This document shows, piece by piece, positions 45,491 to 53,752 of a DNA stretch of 64,000 bases. Source of the DNA: Microbulbifer sp. ALW1 (lineage in GTDB: Bacteria > Pseudomonadota > Gammaproteobacteria > Pseudomonadales > Cellvibrionaceae); the NCBI RefSeq assembly GCF_009903625.1, contig NZ_CP047569.1, forward strand, positions 826,001-890,000, given 5' to 3'. Numbering within the stretch: position 1 is the first letter of the stretch; every line of letters begins with the position of its first letter. Under the pieces are notes generated by a model. The model made no database searches. It had not been told where the DNA came from and saw only the letters and a program-made list of their open reading frames with translations. Made by a program: the position numbers and the translations under genes.

Positions 45491-45508
45491 TTTGGCACAC
45501 TCCTTGCT
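45491..45508 (+). promoter_or_regulatory. sigma-54 promoter of glnA
   Basis: TTGGCACACTCCTTGCT has the invariant GG (45494-45495) and GC (45506-45507) ten bases apart and matches the full TGGCAC-N5-TTGCW consensus. Transcription should start at about 45519. Confidence 0.93.
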
Positions 45509-45574
45509 TTGTCTGTTGCCACAAGATAAAGCGAATTGGCGCGATACATAAATTTTCATTCTTGGAGGACTGCA

Positions 45575-46981
45575 ATGTCAGCGAAAACGCTCGGACTCAT
45601 CAAAGAGAGCGAAGCAAAATGGGTAGACCTGCGCTTCACCGATACCAAAGGTAAGGAACAACACGTTTCCATTCCGTCTAAGGAAGTTGGCGGCGAGTTC
45701 TTCGAAGAAGGCAAAATGTTCGATGGTTCTTCCATCGCTGGTTGGAAGGGCATCAACGAATCCGACATGATTCTGATGCCGGACGACGAAACTTCTTTCC
45801 TGGACCCCTTCACCGATGAAGCGACTGTCATCATTCGCTGTAACATCGTTGACCCGATCACCGGCCAGGGCTACGAGCGCGACCCGCGTTCCATCGCGCT
45901 GCGCGCCGAGGAATACCTGAAGTCCACCGGCCTGGGTGACACCGTGCTGATGGGTCCGGAGCCCGAGTTCTTCGTATTCGACGACATCACCTGGGGTGCC
46001 GAAATGGGCGGCGCCTTCTACAAAATCAATTCTGAAGAAGCGGCCTGGTCTTCCGGCGCCAGCTACACCGATGGCAACATGGGCCACCGCCCGGGCGTGA
46101 AAGGCGGCTACTTCCCGGTTCCGCCGGTCGATTCCCTGCACGACATCCGCGCCGCCATGTGTTCCGCCATGGAAGCCATGGGCCTGGAAATCGAAGTGCA
46201 CCACCACGAAGTGGGCACCGCTGGCCAGTGTGAAATCGGCGTTGGTGCCAACACCCTGACCAAAAAAGCGGACGAAGTTCAGATCCTGAAGTACGCGGTA
46301 CACAACGTAGCGCACGCTTACGGCAAAACCGCCACCTTCATGCCGAAGCCGCTGGTAGGTGACAACGGTTCCGGTATGCACGTGCACCACTCCTTCAGCA
46401 AAGACGGTGTAAACCAGTTCGCCGGTGACGCCTACGCTGGCCTGTCTGAAACTGCCCTGTTCTACATCGGCGGTATCATCAAGCACGCGCGCGCCCTGAA
46501 TGCCATCTGTAACCCGTCCACCAACTCCTACAAGCGTCTGGTGCCGGGCTTCGAGGCGCCGGTAATCCTGGCCTACTCTGCGCGCAACCGCTCCGCATCC
46601 ATCCGCATCCCGTTCGTGGCGAGCCCGAAAGGCAAGCGCGTCGAGACCCGCTTCCCGGATCCGACCGCCAACCCTTACCTGGCCTTCGCAGCGCTGCTGA
46701 TGGCTGGCCTCGACGGCGTGAAGAACAAGATCCACCCTGGCGACCCTGCAGACAAAGACCTGTACGACCTGCCGGCGGAAGAGCTGGCCGAGTACCCGAC
46801 CGTTGCCTCCAGCCTGGAACAGGCCCTGGACGCACTGGATCAGGACCGCGCCTTCCTGACCGAAGGTGGCGTATTCACCGACGACGCCATCGACGCCTTC
46901 ATCTCCCTGAAGCGCGAAGAAGTACAACGTGTCAACATGACCACTCACCCGGTTGAGTTTGAACTGTACTACTCCTGCTAA
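45575..46981 (+). CDS. glnA: glutamine synthetase, type I
   Basis: The 468-residue protein has the length and motifs of GSI-beta: the early DGSS loop, [11 protein letters not shown], the [14 protein letters not shown] metal site, [16 protein letters not shown] and NRSASIRIP. Tyr397 in DLYDLP is the adenylylation site, so control by GlnE is expected. It forms glutamine from glutamate and ammonia. ATG 45575 follows TTGGAGGA; an upstream in-frame start at 45536 is not used. Expression is set by the sigma-54 promoter and NtrC boxes upstream, and ntrBC lies downstream after a DUF4124 gene. Confidence 0.98.
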   Translation: MSAKTLGLIKESEAKWVDLRFTDTKGKEQHVSIPSKEVGGEFFEEGKMFDGSSIAGWKGINESDMILMPDDETSFLDPFTDEATVIIRCNIVDPITGQGYERDPRSIALRAEEYLKSTGLGDTVLMGPEPEFFVFDDITWGAEMGGAFYKINSEEAAWSSGASYTDGNMGHRPGVKGGYFPVPPVDSLHDIRAAMCSAMEAMGLEIEVHHHEVGTAGQCEIGVGANTLTKKADEVQILKYAVHNVAHAYGKTATFMPKPLVGDNGSGMHVHHSFSKDGVNQFAGDAYAGLSETALFYIGGIIKHARALNAICNPSTNSYKRLVPGFEAPVILAYSARNRSASIRIPFVASPKGKRVETRFPDPTANPYLAFAALLMAGLDGVKNKIHPGDPADKDLYDLPAEELAEYPTVASSLEQALDALDQDRAFLTEGGVFTDDAIDAFISLKREEVQRVNMTTHPVEFELYYSC

Positions 46982-47047
46982 GTAGCAGGTATCATCAGCG
47001 TGCCGCCGCCGGATTTGTTCTGGTGAGAACGGTGCAAAGATGACGAG

Positions 47048-47080
47048 AAAGCCTACACCTTCACGGTGTGGGCTTTTTTT
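47048..47080 (+). terminator. intrinsic terminator after glnA
   Basis: Hairpin agcctacacc / ggtgtgggct with a short loop and seven T. It separates glnA transcription from the downstream genes. Confidence 0.9.
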
Positions 47081-47145
47081 ATGCCGGTCGGGCGTGTCGG
47101 AGTACACTAGCCTTAAATAAACGCGAGAAAGAGGCGGGAAAGCCC

Positions 47146-47862
47146 ATGAACAAACGGATTTCGCTGTCAGCGCTCTGTTCACTGCTGGCGCTGCTGATCG
47201 CGCTGCCGCTGATGGCGCAGCAGGAAAAGGCCGACGATTCTGACGCTAAAGGCGCGAAACAGTCCTCCGGCAACAGCGTCTACAAAATTGTCGGCCCGGA
47301 CGGCAAGGTGACCTTCAGTGACAGCCCGCCGGCGGGCCAGAAGGCCGAGAAAATTCAGATAGGCCCCACCAATGTTCAGCCCATAGCGCCGCCACTGCCC
47401 ATGCCCACGCGCAAGCTGTCGCCGCGGGAGATCGAGGGCGGCGGCTATGACGAGGAAGATCGCAGGGAATACGAGCAGGGACCGGCCAACATCACCATCC
47501 TCAGCCCGGCAAATGGCGCCACCATCCCCCCCGGACAGCGTTTTATCGTGCTGCAGGTGGCGGTGAATCCAATGCCCAGGGATGGTTATCAGTTCTTTGC
47601 GGTGATCGATGGTCAGCGCTGGTCCGGTACTTCCTCCGGTAGCAGCCTGGATATTTCCGCACTGGAGCGCGGTACCCACACGGTGCAGGCCGTGTTGCTC
47701 AGCGCCAGCGGCCAGCCCCTGGCGCAGTCGCAGGCGATCCAGATCTTTGTAAAGCGCCCCGGAGGCCAGCTGCCGGACTTCCCCGCGGAACAGGCGCCAC
47801 AGATGCCGCAAATGCCCCAGGCACCGGGCGTGGCCAAGCCACCGAAACCCCAGCCGCGCTGA
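47146..47862 (+). CDS. DUF4124 domain-containing exported protein
   Basis: The 238-residue protein has a signal peptide (cut near LMAQ, residue 25), then the DUF4124 segment VYKIVGPDGKVTFSDSPP (about residues 45-65), a proline-rich stretch, a beta-rich domain resembling bacterial Ig-like folds (ITILSPANGATIPPG...), and a Pro/Gln-rich tail. DUF4124 proteins are periplasmic and of unknown function. A gene of this type often lies between glnA and ntrB in Pseudomonas-like genomes. The frame also starts upstream at 47068, but that part runs through the glnA terminator; ATG 47146 precedes the signal peptide. Confidence 0.85.
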   Translation: MNKRISLSALCSLLALLIALPLMAQQEKADDSDAKGAKQSSGNSVYKIVGPDGKVTFSDSPPAGQKAEKIQIGPTNVQPIAPPLPMPTRKLSPREIEGGGYDEEDRREYEQGPANITILSPANGATIPPGQRFIVLQVAVNPMPRDGYQFFAVIDGQRWSGTSSGSSLDISALERGTHTVQAVLLSASGQPLAQSQAIQIFVKRPGGQLPDFPAEQAPQMPQMPQAPGVAKPPKPQPR

Positions 47863-48025
47863 GCCTGGCCTGCGTGGCCACCTGCTCGCCGGGGCCCAGC
47901 GCCCCGGCCGGCGCTTTCCCCATCGTCTCTTTTTCGCCGCTCCTGCTTCTACGTCTGCTCCAGCCCCTGCCCCAGAATTGACCCGGCGCCCTCTTGTGAA
48001 TCCTAACTCTGGCTATTTTTTGCTC

Positions 48026-48046
48026 TGCGCACCATAATGGTGCGCA
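48026..48046 (+). promoter_or_regulatory. NtrC box upstream of ntrB (perfect palindrome)
   Basis: Two arms of nine bases (TGCGCACCA and its complement) flank TAA, and the core fits GCAC-N5-TGGTGC exactly. Its centre is about 100 bp before the predicted sigma-54 start, a normal enhancer distance. Confidence 0.88.
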
Positions 48047-48111
48047 TGCCTGTGGCCTTCGCCGCCGCTGCCGGTGAAAACTTCGTAATTGCCCGGTTTT
48101 CTGCGCCATTT

Positions 48112-48127
48112 TGGTTTGCTTTTTGCA
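48112..48127 (+). promoter_or_regulatory. sigma-54 promoter of ntrB
   Basis: TTGGTTTGCTTTTTGCA has GG at 48113-48114 and GC at 48125-48126 with the required ten-base gap, and a consensus -12 TTGCA; the -24 element is weaker (TTGG then TT). The upstream edge overlaps a second weak NtrC-like site at 48103-48116. Transcription should start near 48138. Confidence 0.7.
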
Positions 48128-48187
48128 CCGCCAATAGGCGAACCGGAGATGTGAACAGAATTGGAACGCTCAACCTCGGAAGCCTCA

Positions 48188-49270
48188 ATGCTCAATGACC
48201 GCCAGTTACGCCTGCTGCTGGACAACCTGACGTCTGCTGTATTGGTGCTGGATGAAAACCTGTCGCTCTGTTACCTGAATTCCGCCGCGGAAGATCTGGT
48301 GGCTGCGTCCAGTGCCCGCTCCATCGGCCTGCCGCTGGAGGAGGTGGTGCGCGAGTCCCGTTCCGCCGAGCAGGCGCTGCGCGGGGCCCTGGCCAGTGGC
48401 GAGAAGTACACCGTACGCCGCGCACTGTGGTTCCTGCACAACCTGGAAGAATGCACTGTCGATTACTCGGTCACGCCGCTGACAGAACTGGGACTGTTGT
48501 TGCTGGAAGTGCAGTCCATGGACCGCCTGTTGCGCATCGCCCGCGAAGACGCATTGATTTCCGCCCAGGAAACCACCCGCAACCTGGTGCGCGGTATGGC
48601 CCACGAAGTGAAAAATCCCCTGGGCGGTATTCGCGGTGCGGCACAGTTGCTGCAAAGAGAGTTGAAAGAGCTGGAGCAGCCCGAGGGAGAGGATCTGGCG
48701 GAGTACACCCAGATCATCATCGAAGAGGCGGATCGCCTGCGCAACCTGGTGGACCGCATGCTGGGGCCGCGCAAGCCGGTGAAATTACAGCCGGTAAATG
48801 TACACACCATTACCGAGCGGGTGGCACAGCTGATCGAGGCCGAGTGCGACGGCGCGCTGGTGATCAAGCGCGATTACGACCCCTCGATTCCGGATATTCC
48901 GGCAGACAGCGAGCAGCTGATTCAGGCCGTGCTGAATATTGCCCGCAATGCCATGCAGGCCATTGGGGAGAATATCGGCCTCGCCGAAGGCGATCTGACC
49001 ATCCGCACCCGGGTCCAGCGCCAGTTCACCATCGGTCGCCGTCACTGCGCACTGGTGTGCCGTATCGATATTGTCGACAACGGCCCGGGAATTCCGGAAG
49101 AGATTCGCGAGCGAATTTTTTACCCGATGATTTCCGGGCGCGCCGAGGGTTCGGGGCTGGGGCTTTCCATTTCCCAGCACATCATCAATCAGCACCGCGG
49201 GCTGATTAAGTGTGAAAGTGAACCCGGGCAGACGGAGTTTCAGATTTATTTGCCACTGGCAACGGATTAA
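48188..49270 (+). CDS. glnL: nitrogen regulation sensor kinase NtrB (GlnL)
   Basis: The 360-residue protein has an N-terminal PAS domain, no membrane segments and a kinase core with the NtrB-type H box RGMAHEVKNPLGGIRGAAQLL (phospho-acceptor His139), an N box (LNIARNAMQA), G1 (VDNGPGIP) and G2 (GSGLGLSI). It phosphorylates NtrC at low nitrogen and acts as a phosphatase when bound by PII. ATG 48188 follows CGGAAG; a TTG at 48161 is an alternative start. ntrC begins 107 bases later. Confidence 0.97.
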   Translation: MLNDRQLRLLLDNLTSAVLVLDENLSLCYLNSAAEDLVAASSARSIGLPLEEVVRESRSAEQALRGALASGEKYTVRRALWFLHNLEECTVDYSVTPLTELGLLLLEVQSMDRLLRIAREDALISAQETTRNLVRGMAHEVKNPLGGIRGAAQLLQRELKELEQPEGEDLAEYTQIIIEEADRLRNLVDRMLGPRKPVKLQPVNVHTITERVAQLIEAECDGALVIKRDYDPSIPDIPADSEQLIQAVLNIARNAMQAIGENIGLAEGDLTIRTRVQRQFTIGRRHCALVCRIDIVDNGPGIPEEIRERIFYPMISGRAEGSGLGLSISQHIINQHRGLIKCESEPGQTEFQIYLPLATD

Positions 49271-49377
49271 AAAGTTGCACCATTGGGACGGTCAACGACA
49301 GGAAGCCAAGGCAGGGAAGAGAACCAAGAATATTCAACAAAACTATTAAAAAGTAATCGCAGAGCCGGACAATTATT

Positions 49378-50790
49378 ATGAACAATCGCGTTTGGATCAT
49401 TGATGACGACCGCTCCATCCGCTGGGTGCTGGAGCGTGCACTTTCCCGCGCCGGGATAGATACCACCTGCTACGAAAATGGCGATCGCGCCCTCGACGAT
49501 TTTTACAGCGAATCACCAGATGTGGTGATCAGCGATATCCGCATGCCGGGTTCCGACGGCTTCAAGCTGCTGCAGCGCTTTCAGGCGGAACGCCCGGCAC
49601 TGCCGATCATCATCATGACCGCGCACTCGGACCTCGACAGTGCGGTAGCGGCCTACCAGGGCGGTGCATTTGAATATCTGCCAAAACCCTTTGATGTGGA
49701 CGAGGCGGTAGCGGTTACCCGCCGTGCCCTGGCCCACGCCAATGAGCAGCAGCCGGAAGAGCCGGTGGTGATTGAAAACGGCACCGGCAACAAGGAAATC
49801 ATCGGCGAAGCGCCGGCAATGCAGGAAGTTTTCCGCGCGATCGGCCGCCTCTCCCACTCCAATATCACCGTGCTGATCAACGGTGAATCCGGTACTGGTA
49901 AGGAACTGGTGGCGCAGGCGCTGCACAACCACAGCCCGCGCAAAAACCAGCCGTTTATCGCCCTGAATATGGCGGCGATCCCCAAGGATCTGATGGAGTC
50001 GGAGCTGTTCGGCCACGAGAAAGGGGCTTTCACCGGTGCCAGCAGCCAGCGCGCCGGCCGCTTTGAGCAGGCCAATGGCGGCACCCTGTTTCTGGATGAA
50101 ATCGGGGATATGCCCGCAGAGACGCAGACCCGTCTGCTGAGGGTGCTGGCAGACGGGGAGTTTTATCGGGTCGGTGGCCACACCCCGGTAAAAGTCGACG
50201 TGCGTATCATCGCTGCAACCCACCAGGATCTGGAGCGCCTGGTCGAAGAACACAAATTCCGCGAAGACCTTTTCCACCGCCTCAACGTTATCCGCATTCA
50301 CATCCCCCGCCTCGCCGATCGCCGCGAAGACATCCCCCGCCTGGTGCGCCACTTCTTCAACAGTGCCGCCAAGGACCTCGGGGTCGAACCCAAAATCCTG
50401 CTGAAAGAATCCGAGGAATACCTCTCTGGCCTCGACTGGCCCGGCAACGTGCGCCAGCTGGAAAATACCTGTCGCTGGATCACGGTCATGGGCTCGGGGC
50501 GTGAAGTGCATATCGACGACCTGCCGCCGGAACTGCACCAGCAGAGCGCGACCAGCGAAGCACCCCAGGACTGGCAGCGCGCCCTGCGCCTGTGGGCGGA
50601 CCAGGCGCTGGCCACCGGCCAGCGGGAAATTCTCAGTGAAGCGGTACCCGCGTTCGAGCGCGCGCTCATCGAAATTGCGCTCAAGCACACCGCCGGCCGC
50701 AAACGCGACGCCGCCGAATTGCTGGGTTGGGGGCGCAATACCCTGACCCGCAAGCTCAAGGAGCTGGGGATGAATGGCGGCGAGGATTGA
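49378..50790 (+). CDS. glnG: nitrogen regulation response regulator NtrC (GlnG)
   Basis: The 470-residue protein has the complete NtrC layout: receiver with phospho-acceptor Asp53, AAA+ domain with Walker A GESGTGKE (169-176), the sigma-54 contact loop GAFTGA (216-221) and Walker B GGTLFLDE, and a C-terminal Fis-type helix-turn-helix (KRDAAELLGWGRNTLTRKLKELG). It activates sigma-54 promoters such as those of glnA and ntrB seen here. The 107-base gap to ntrB contains a half NtrC site (GCACCA at 49278). A strong terminator follows. Confidence 0.98.
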   Translation: MNNRVWIIDDDRSIRWVLERALSRAGIDTTCYENGDRALDDFYSESPDVVISDIRMPGSDGFKLLQRFQAERPALPIIIMTAHSDLDSAVAAYQGGAFEYLPKPFDVDEAVAVTRRALAHANEQQPEEPVVIENGTGNKEIIGEAPAMQEVFRAIGRLSHSNITVLINGESGTGKELVAQALHNHSPRKNQPFIALNMAAIPKDLMESELFGHEKGAFTGASSQRAGRFEQANGGTLFLDEIGDMPAETQTRLLRVLADGEFYRVGGHTPVKVDVRIIAATHQDLERLVEEHKFREDLFHRLNVIRIHIPRLADRREDIPRLVRHFFNSAAKDLGVEPKILLKESEEYLSGLDWPGNVRQLENTCRWITVMGSGREVHIDDLPPELHQQSATSEAPQDWQRALRLWADQALATGQREILSEAVPAFERALIEIALKHTAGRKRDAAELLGWGRNTLTRKLKELGMNGGED

Positions 50791-50811
50791 TACCCGTCGT
50801 CAAGGAATGTT

Positions 50812-50842
50812 GAAAACGGGCACCTTCGGGTGCCCGTTTTCG
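50812..50842 (+). terminator. intrinsic terminator of ntrBC
   Basis: Hairpin gaaaacgggcacc / ggtgcccgttttc with a TTCG tetraloop, directly after ntrC. Confidence 0.94.
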
Positions 50843-50955
50843 TTATAGTGCGCGCACATTCGGCAACTGGCACGTCGGCGTAGTGTCCGCTTCTGCTTTA
50901 CTGCCAGTATTCCCCGTAATAACTAATATCTGTGACCGTTATCCGAGAAAGTCCC

Positions 50956-51291
50956 ATGAGTGAACTTCCAAATTGCCCCAAGTGCCAGTCCGCCTACACC
51001 TATGAAGACCGCGATCTGTTCGTATGCCCCGAGTGCGGCAACGAATGGACTGCCGGAGAATCGGCAGAAGACGAGGGCTTGAACATCAAGGATGCCAACG
51101 GCAATCCGCTGGCCGATGGCGATACGGTGACGGTGATCAAGGACCTGAAAGTGAAAGGCTCCTCGCTGGTGGTGAAGGTGGGTACCAAGGTCAAGAATAT
51201 TCGCCTGGTGGAAGGCGATCACGACATCGACTGCAAGATCGACGGCATCGGTCCGATGAAATTGAAGTCGGAATTTGTAAAGAAAGCCTGA
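50956..51291 (+). CDS. yjdM: zinc-ribbon protein YjdM (PhnA family)
   Basis: The 111-residue protein has the usual length and layout: an N-terminal zinc ribbon with CPKC and CPEC (residues about 7-30), an acidic hinge, and a C-terminal beta domain ([25 protein letters not shown]) ending in KA. The family, once named PhnA, has no firm function. ATG 50956 gives the family start; an upstream start at 50932 adds eight residues. Confidence 0.93.
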   Translation: MSELPNCPKCQSAYTYEDRDLFVCPECGNEWTAGESAEDEGLNIKDANGNPLADGDTVTVIKDLKVKGSSLVVKVGTKVKNIRLVEGDHDIDCKIDGIGPMKLKSEFVKKA

Positions 51292-51376
51292 TTGTGCCGC
51301 GCTCGAGAGGCGGAAGTTGCGTCAATGATCCAGACTGGAAGGTGATTTTCGTTTTCGCAGCAAGATTCGAGCGCGG

Positions 51377-52165
51377 ATGTTCAAGATCTTTAATGGCATT
51401 TCCCTACTGGGTGTTTACCTGAGCGCGATCCTGTTGGTGCTGCTGGCGCTGGCATTTGGTTATCTCATTGGTCGATACATGCGGCGCCACCACAGCAGGG
51501 GTGATGATGCCTCTCTGGGCAGTGCGGTAGCGGCCACCCTCGGGCTGCTGGCGTTTATGCTCGCGTTAACCTTCAATATGACCGCCGAGCGCTTCGCACA
51601 TCGCAAAGCGCTGCTGTTAGAGGAGGTGAACGCGATAGGTACCACTTTCTTACGCGCGGACTTTTTGCAGGAAAAAGCCCGGCAGCAGGCGCATGCATTG
51701 CTGGTCGAGTATGCGACATTGCGCAGTCACGATCCGGCCACGATTACCGCTGAAGACTTCCGGGTGGCTATGGCGCGCAGTGATGAAATCCACAGTGCAC
51801 TGTGGCAACTGGTCGAGCAGGGGTTGCAGGATAATGACAGTGAGCTGCGTCTCAAGGCGTTTTACGAGCCATTGAACCAGGTCATAGACCTGCACACCAT
51901 GCGGCTTCAGGTCGGTGCCGAGTACCAAATTCCCACGCCAATCTGGATGGCGCTCTATACGATCACTGCCCTCGCGGTATTTGGTATTGGTGTGCAGCTG
52001 GGCCTCAATGCCAGGGGCTCGATTCCGGTGGCCTTGAGTATGTCGCTGGCATTTGCACTGGTGATTCTGATGATCGCGGATTTGGATCGCGCCAATGAAG
52101 GACTGCTGCTGGTGGACCAGGGACCCATGCAGGCACTGGCAGAGAAACTGCGCGCCTCAGATTAG
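51377..52165 (+). CDS. membrane protein, bestrophin-like/DUF4239 type, copy 1
   Basis: The 262-residue protein has a first helix (about 9-33), a second hydrophobic stretch LGSAVAATLGLLAFMLALTFNMT (47-70), a long charged helical part (70-180) and two C-terminal helices (about 190-235). The segment GSAVAATLGLLAFMLAFTFNMTA followed by RKALLLEEVNAIGT is a family hallmark of DUF4239-like proteins, distantly related to bestrophin channels. Function is unknown. The next gene is a clear paralogue 35 bases downstream. Confidence 0.82.
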   Translation: MFKIFNGISLLGVYLSAILLVLLALAFGYLIGRYMRRHHSRGDDASLGSAVAATLGLLAFMLALTFNMTAERFAHRKALLLEEVNAIGTTFLRADFLQEKARQQAHALLVEYATLRSHDPATITAEDFRVAMARSDEIHSALWQLVEQGLQDNDSELRLKAFYEPLNQVIDLHTMRLQVGAEYQIPTPIWMALYTITALAVFGIGVQLGLNARGSIPVALSMSLAFALVILMIADLDRANEGLLLVDQGPMQALAEKLRASD

Positions 52166-52200
52166 GTGAGGGTGTCGAGAAACGGGCCAGGGAGCGGCTG

Positions 52201-53016
52201 ATGTTTGCAGACGATTTTTTCCACTCGATTCCACTGGCAGCGGTGTATTTTTTTACCGTGATCATGGTGATTGCCACCATGGGTTTTGGCCTGCTGCTGG
52301 GGCGTCGTTATATGCGTCTGCTGGGCTCGGAAAAGGAGCCTTCCATTGGCAGTGCGGTAACCGCAACTCTGGGGTTATTGGCCTTTCTACTGGCGTTTAC
52401 GTTCAACATGACCGCGGCGCGTTACGACAAGCGCAAGGCCCTCCTGTTGGATGAGGTCAATGCCATTCACACCGCCTACCTGCACGCCGACTTTCTCGAA
52501 CCCGCAGCGGCGCGCAAAGCGCAGCTTTTGTTGCTGGATTATGCGGAGCTGCGTTTTTTCCATCCACGCAAAGATGAAATTACCCCGGAGGGGCTGGCCA
52601 AGAGTGTCGCCATCCAGGATCAGTTGTGGGCGATGGTGCAGCAGCATGTGGTCCAGGACTACGAGCCGGGCTACCTGCGCCAGTTTGTGGAGCCGGTGAC
52701 CGCTATCATCAACTCACACAATTCGCGCATTGTAATCGGGCTGGAATACCGGATTCCCGGGCCTATCTGGATAGCGCTGTATTTTCTTACCGGCCTGGCG
52801 ATGCTGGCGATCGGGTTTCAATTTGGGGTGAGCAAGGGCGGTTCGGGCCAGCTGGCGGTTACCTTGGGACTGACGTTTGCCACGGTGATTTTACTGATTG
52901 CGGACCTGGACCGTGCCACGGAGGGGGTGATTATTGTGGACCAGACGCCGATGGCCGAAATGGGCCTGATTCTCGAGGAGGCTGAGCGACAAAAAATACG
53001 CTCGCCAGCGCCGTGA
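52201..53016 (+). CDS. membrane protein, bestrophin-like/DUF4239 type, copy 2
   Basis: The 271-residue protein is a paralogue of the preceding one over its whole length: GSAVTATLGLLAFLLAFTFNMTAARYDKRKALLLDEVNAIHTAYL, IPGPIWIALYFLTGLAMLAIG, and the C-terminal VILLIADLDRATEGVIIVDQ align closely with copy 1. It has the same membrane pattern. The pair arose by tandem duplication; the proteins may form a heteromer. The second gene lies 35 bases after the first and is likely in one operon. Confidence 0.82.
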   Translation: MFADDFFHSIPLAAVYFFTVIMVIATMGFGLLLGRRYMRLLGSEKEPSIGSAVTATLGLLAFLLAFTFNMTAARYDKRKALLLDEVNAIHTAYLHADFLEPAAARKAQLLLLDYAELRFFHPRKDEITPEGLAKSVAIQDQLWAMVQQHVVQDYEPGYLRQFVEPVTAIINSHNSRIVIGLEYRIPGPIWIALYFLTGLAMLAIGFQFGVSKGGSGQLAVTLGLTFATVILLIADLDRATEGVIIVDQTPMAEMGLILEEAERQKIRSPAP

Positions 53017-53042
53017 GACTCTGTATTACTTGATGGCCTGGC

Positions 53043-53582
53043 TTACTTAATGATGGTGAGCTGAATTTCACCCACATTAAATCCCCATTTGGTCAATTTT
53101 GATTCTGCCAGCAGAATATTCGGCGCGATCAGAAACATCTGGTCATCCACGTTCACATTTATGGTTCGGCCTTTGTATGGAACTTCCAGTACATATCGCA
53201 TGAACACGGCATTGCCGGCCACCGACATGGTCGAGTTGCCAACCACGTCGCCTGCCGTGGCGACATACTGGCGGGGCGAAATATCCTTCTGTGAGGCGGG
53301 TACCAGCTGCCAGTTTCGATATTGGATTTCTCCGTCGTCGAACTCGAATTTTTCGCGCAATAAACCGCGTCCATCTTCCCAGCTTCCGTCCAGTTCCGCG
53401 ATGAACTTTCTTGTGACCTTGCCACTGCGGTCTTTCACCACGCCATAGGCCTTCATCGGGCCAGAGAAAAACTCTTCCGCCACGAATCTCGGTGATTTGT
53501 CCGCATAATTTTCGATGCTGGGGCCGCTGCAACCAGTACAGATGACTGCGGTTACTAGTAATAAGGAGAAAAGCTTGTTCAT
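53043..53582 (-). CDS. DUF3833 family lipoprotein
   Basis: The 179-residue protein has a lipoprotein signal with Cys17 in VICTGC, then a domain matching DUF3833 (SPRFVAEEFFSGPMKAYGVVKDRSGKVTRKF, later DDQMFLIAPNILLAESKLTKWGF). The family is found in envelopes of gammaproteobacteria with no known role. ATG 53582 precedes the lipoprotein signal; an upstream in-frame ATG at 53618 adds 12 residues. It converges with the DUF4239 pair. Confidence 0.85.
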   Translation of the reverse strand: MNKLFSLLLVTAVICTGCSGPSIENYADKSPRFVAEEFFSGPMKAYGVVKDRSGKVTRKFIAELDGSWEDGRGLLREKFEFDDGEIQYRNWQLVPASQKDISPRQYVATAGDVVGNSTMSVAGNAVFMRYVLEVPYKGRTINVNVDDQMFLIAPNILLAESKLTKWGFNVGEIQLTIIK

Positions 53583-53752
53583 GGCCGCGACTCTCGAGCC
53601 TGTAAGTGCACTGAGCAATATCCTACGGAAGCAGCGCGCTATCGGATGAGTCAGGGGAGAAATTAGTTGTGGGTTGATTGGGATGAAATGGCCCGCTGTG
53701 ACAGCGGGCCAGGGAGGCCATTGAAGGAAATGTTGCCAGAAAGCCGGGGTTG

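Larger units (their letters stand above)
45148..45574. other. thiI-glnA intergenic region, NtrC/sigma-54 control region
   Basis: The 427 bases hold four NtrC-type boxes and a sigma-54 promoter described separately. The leader from the predicted start (about 45519) to the glnA ATG is about 56 nt. No gene or further structure is seen in the part next to thiI. Confidence 0.8.
47863..48187. other. ntrB upstream region
   Basis: The first 150 bases show nothing I can name. The rest contains an NtrC palindrome (48026-48046) and a sigma-54 promoter (48112-48127) for ntrB. Confidence 0.7.
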
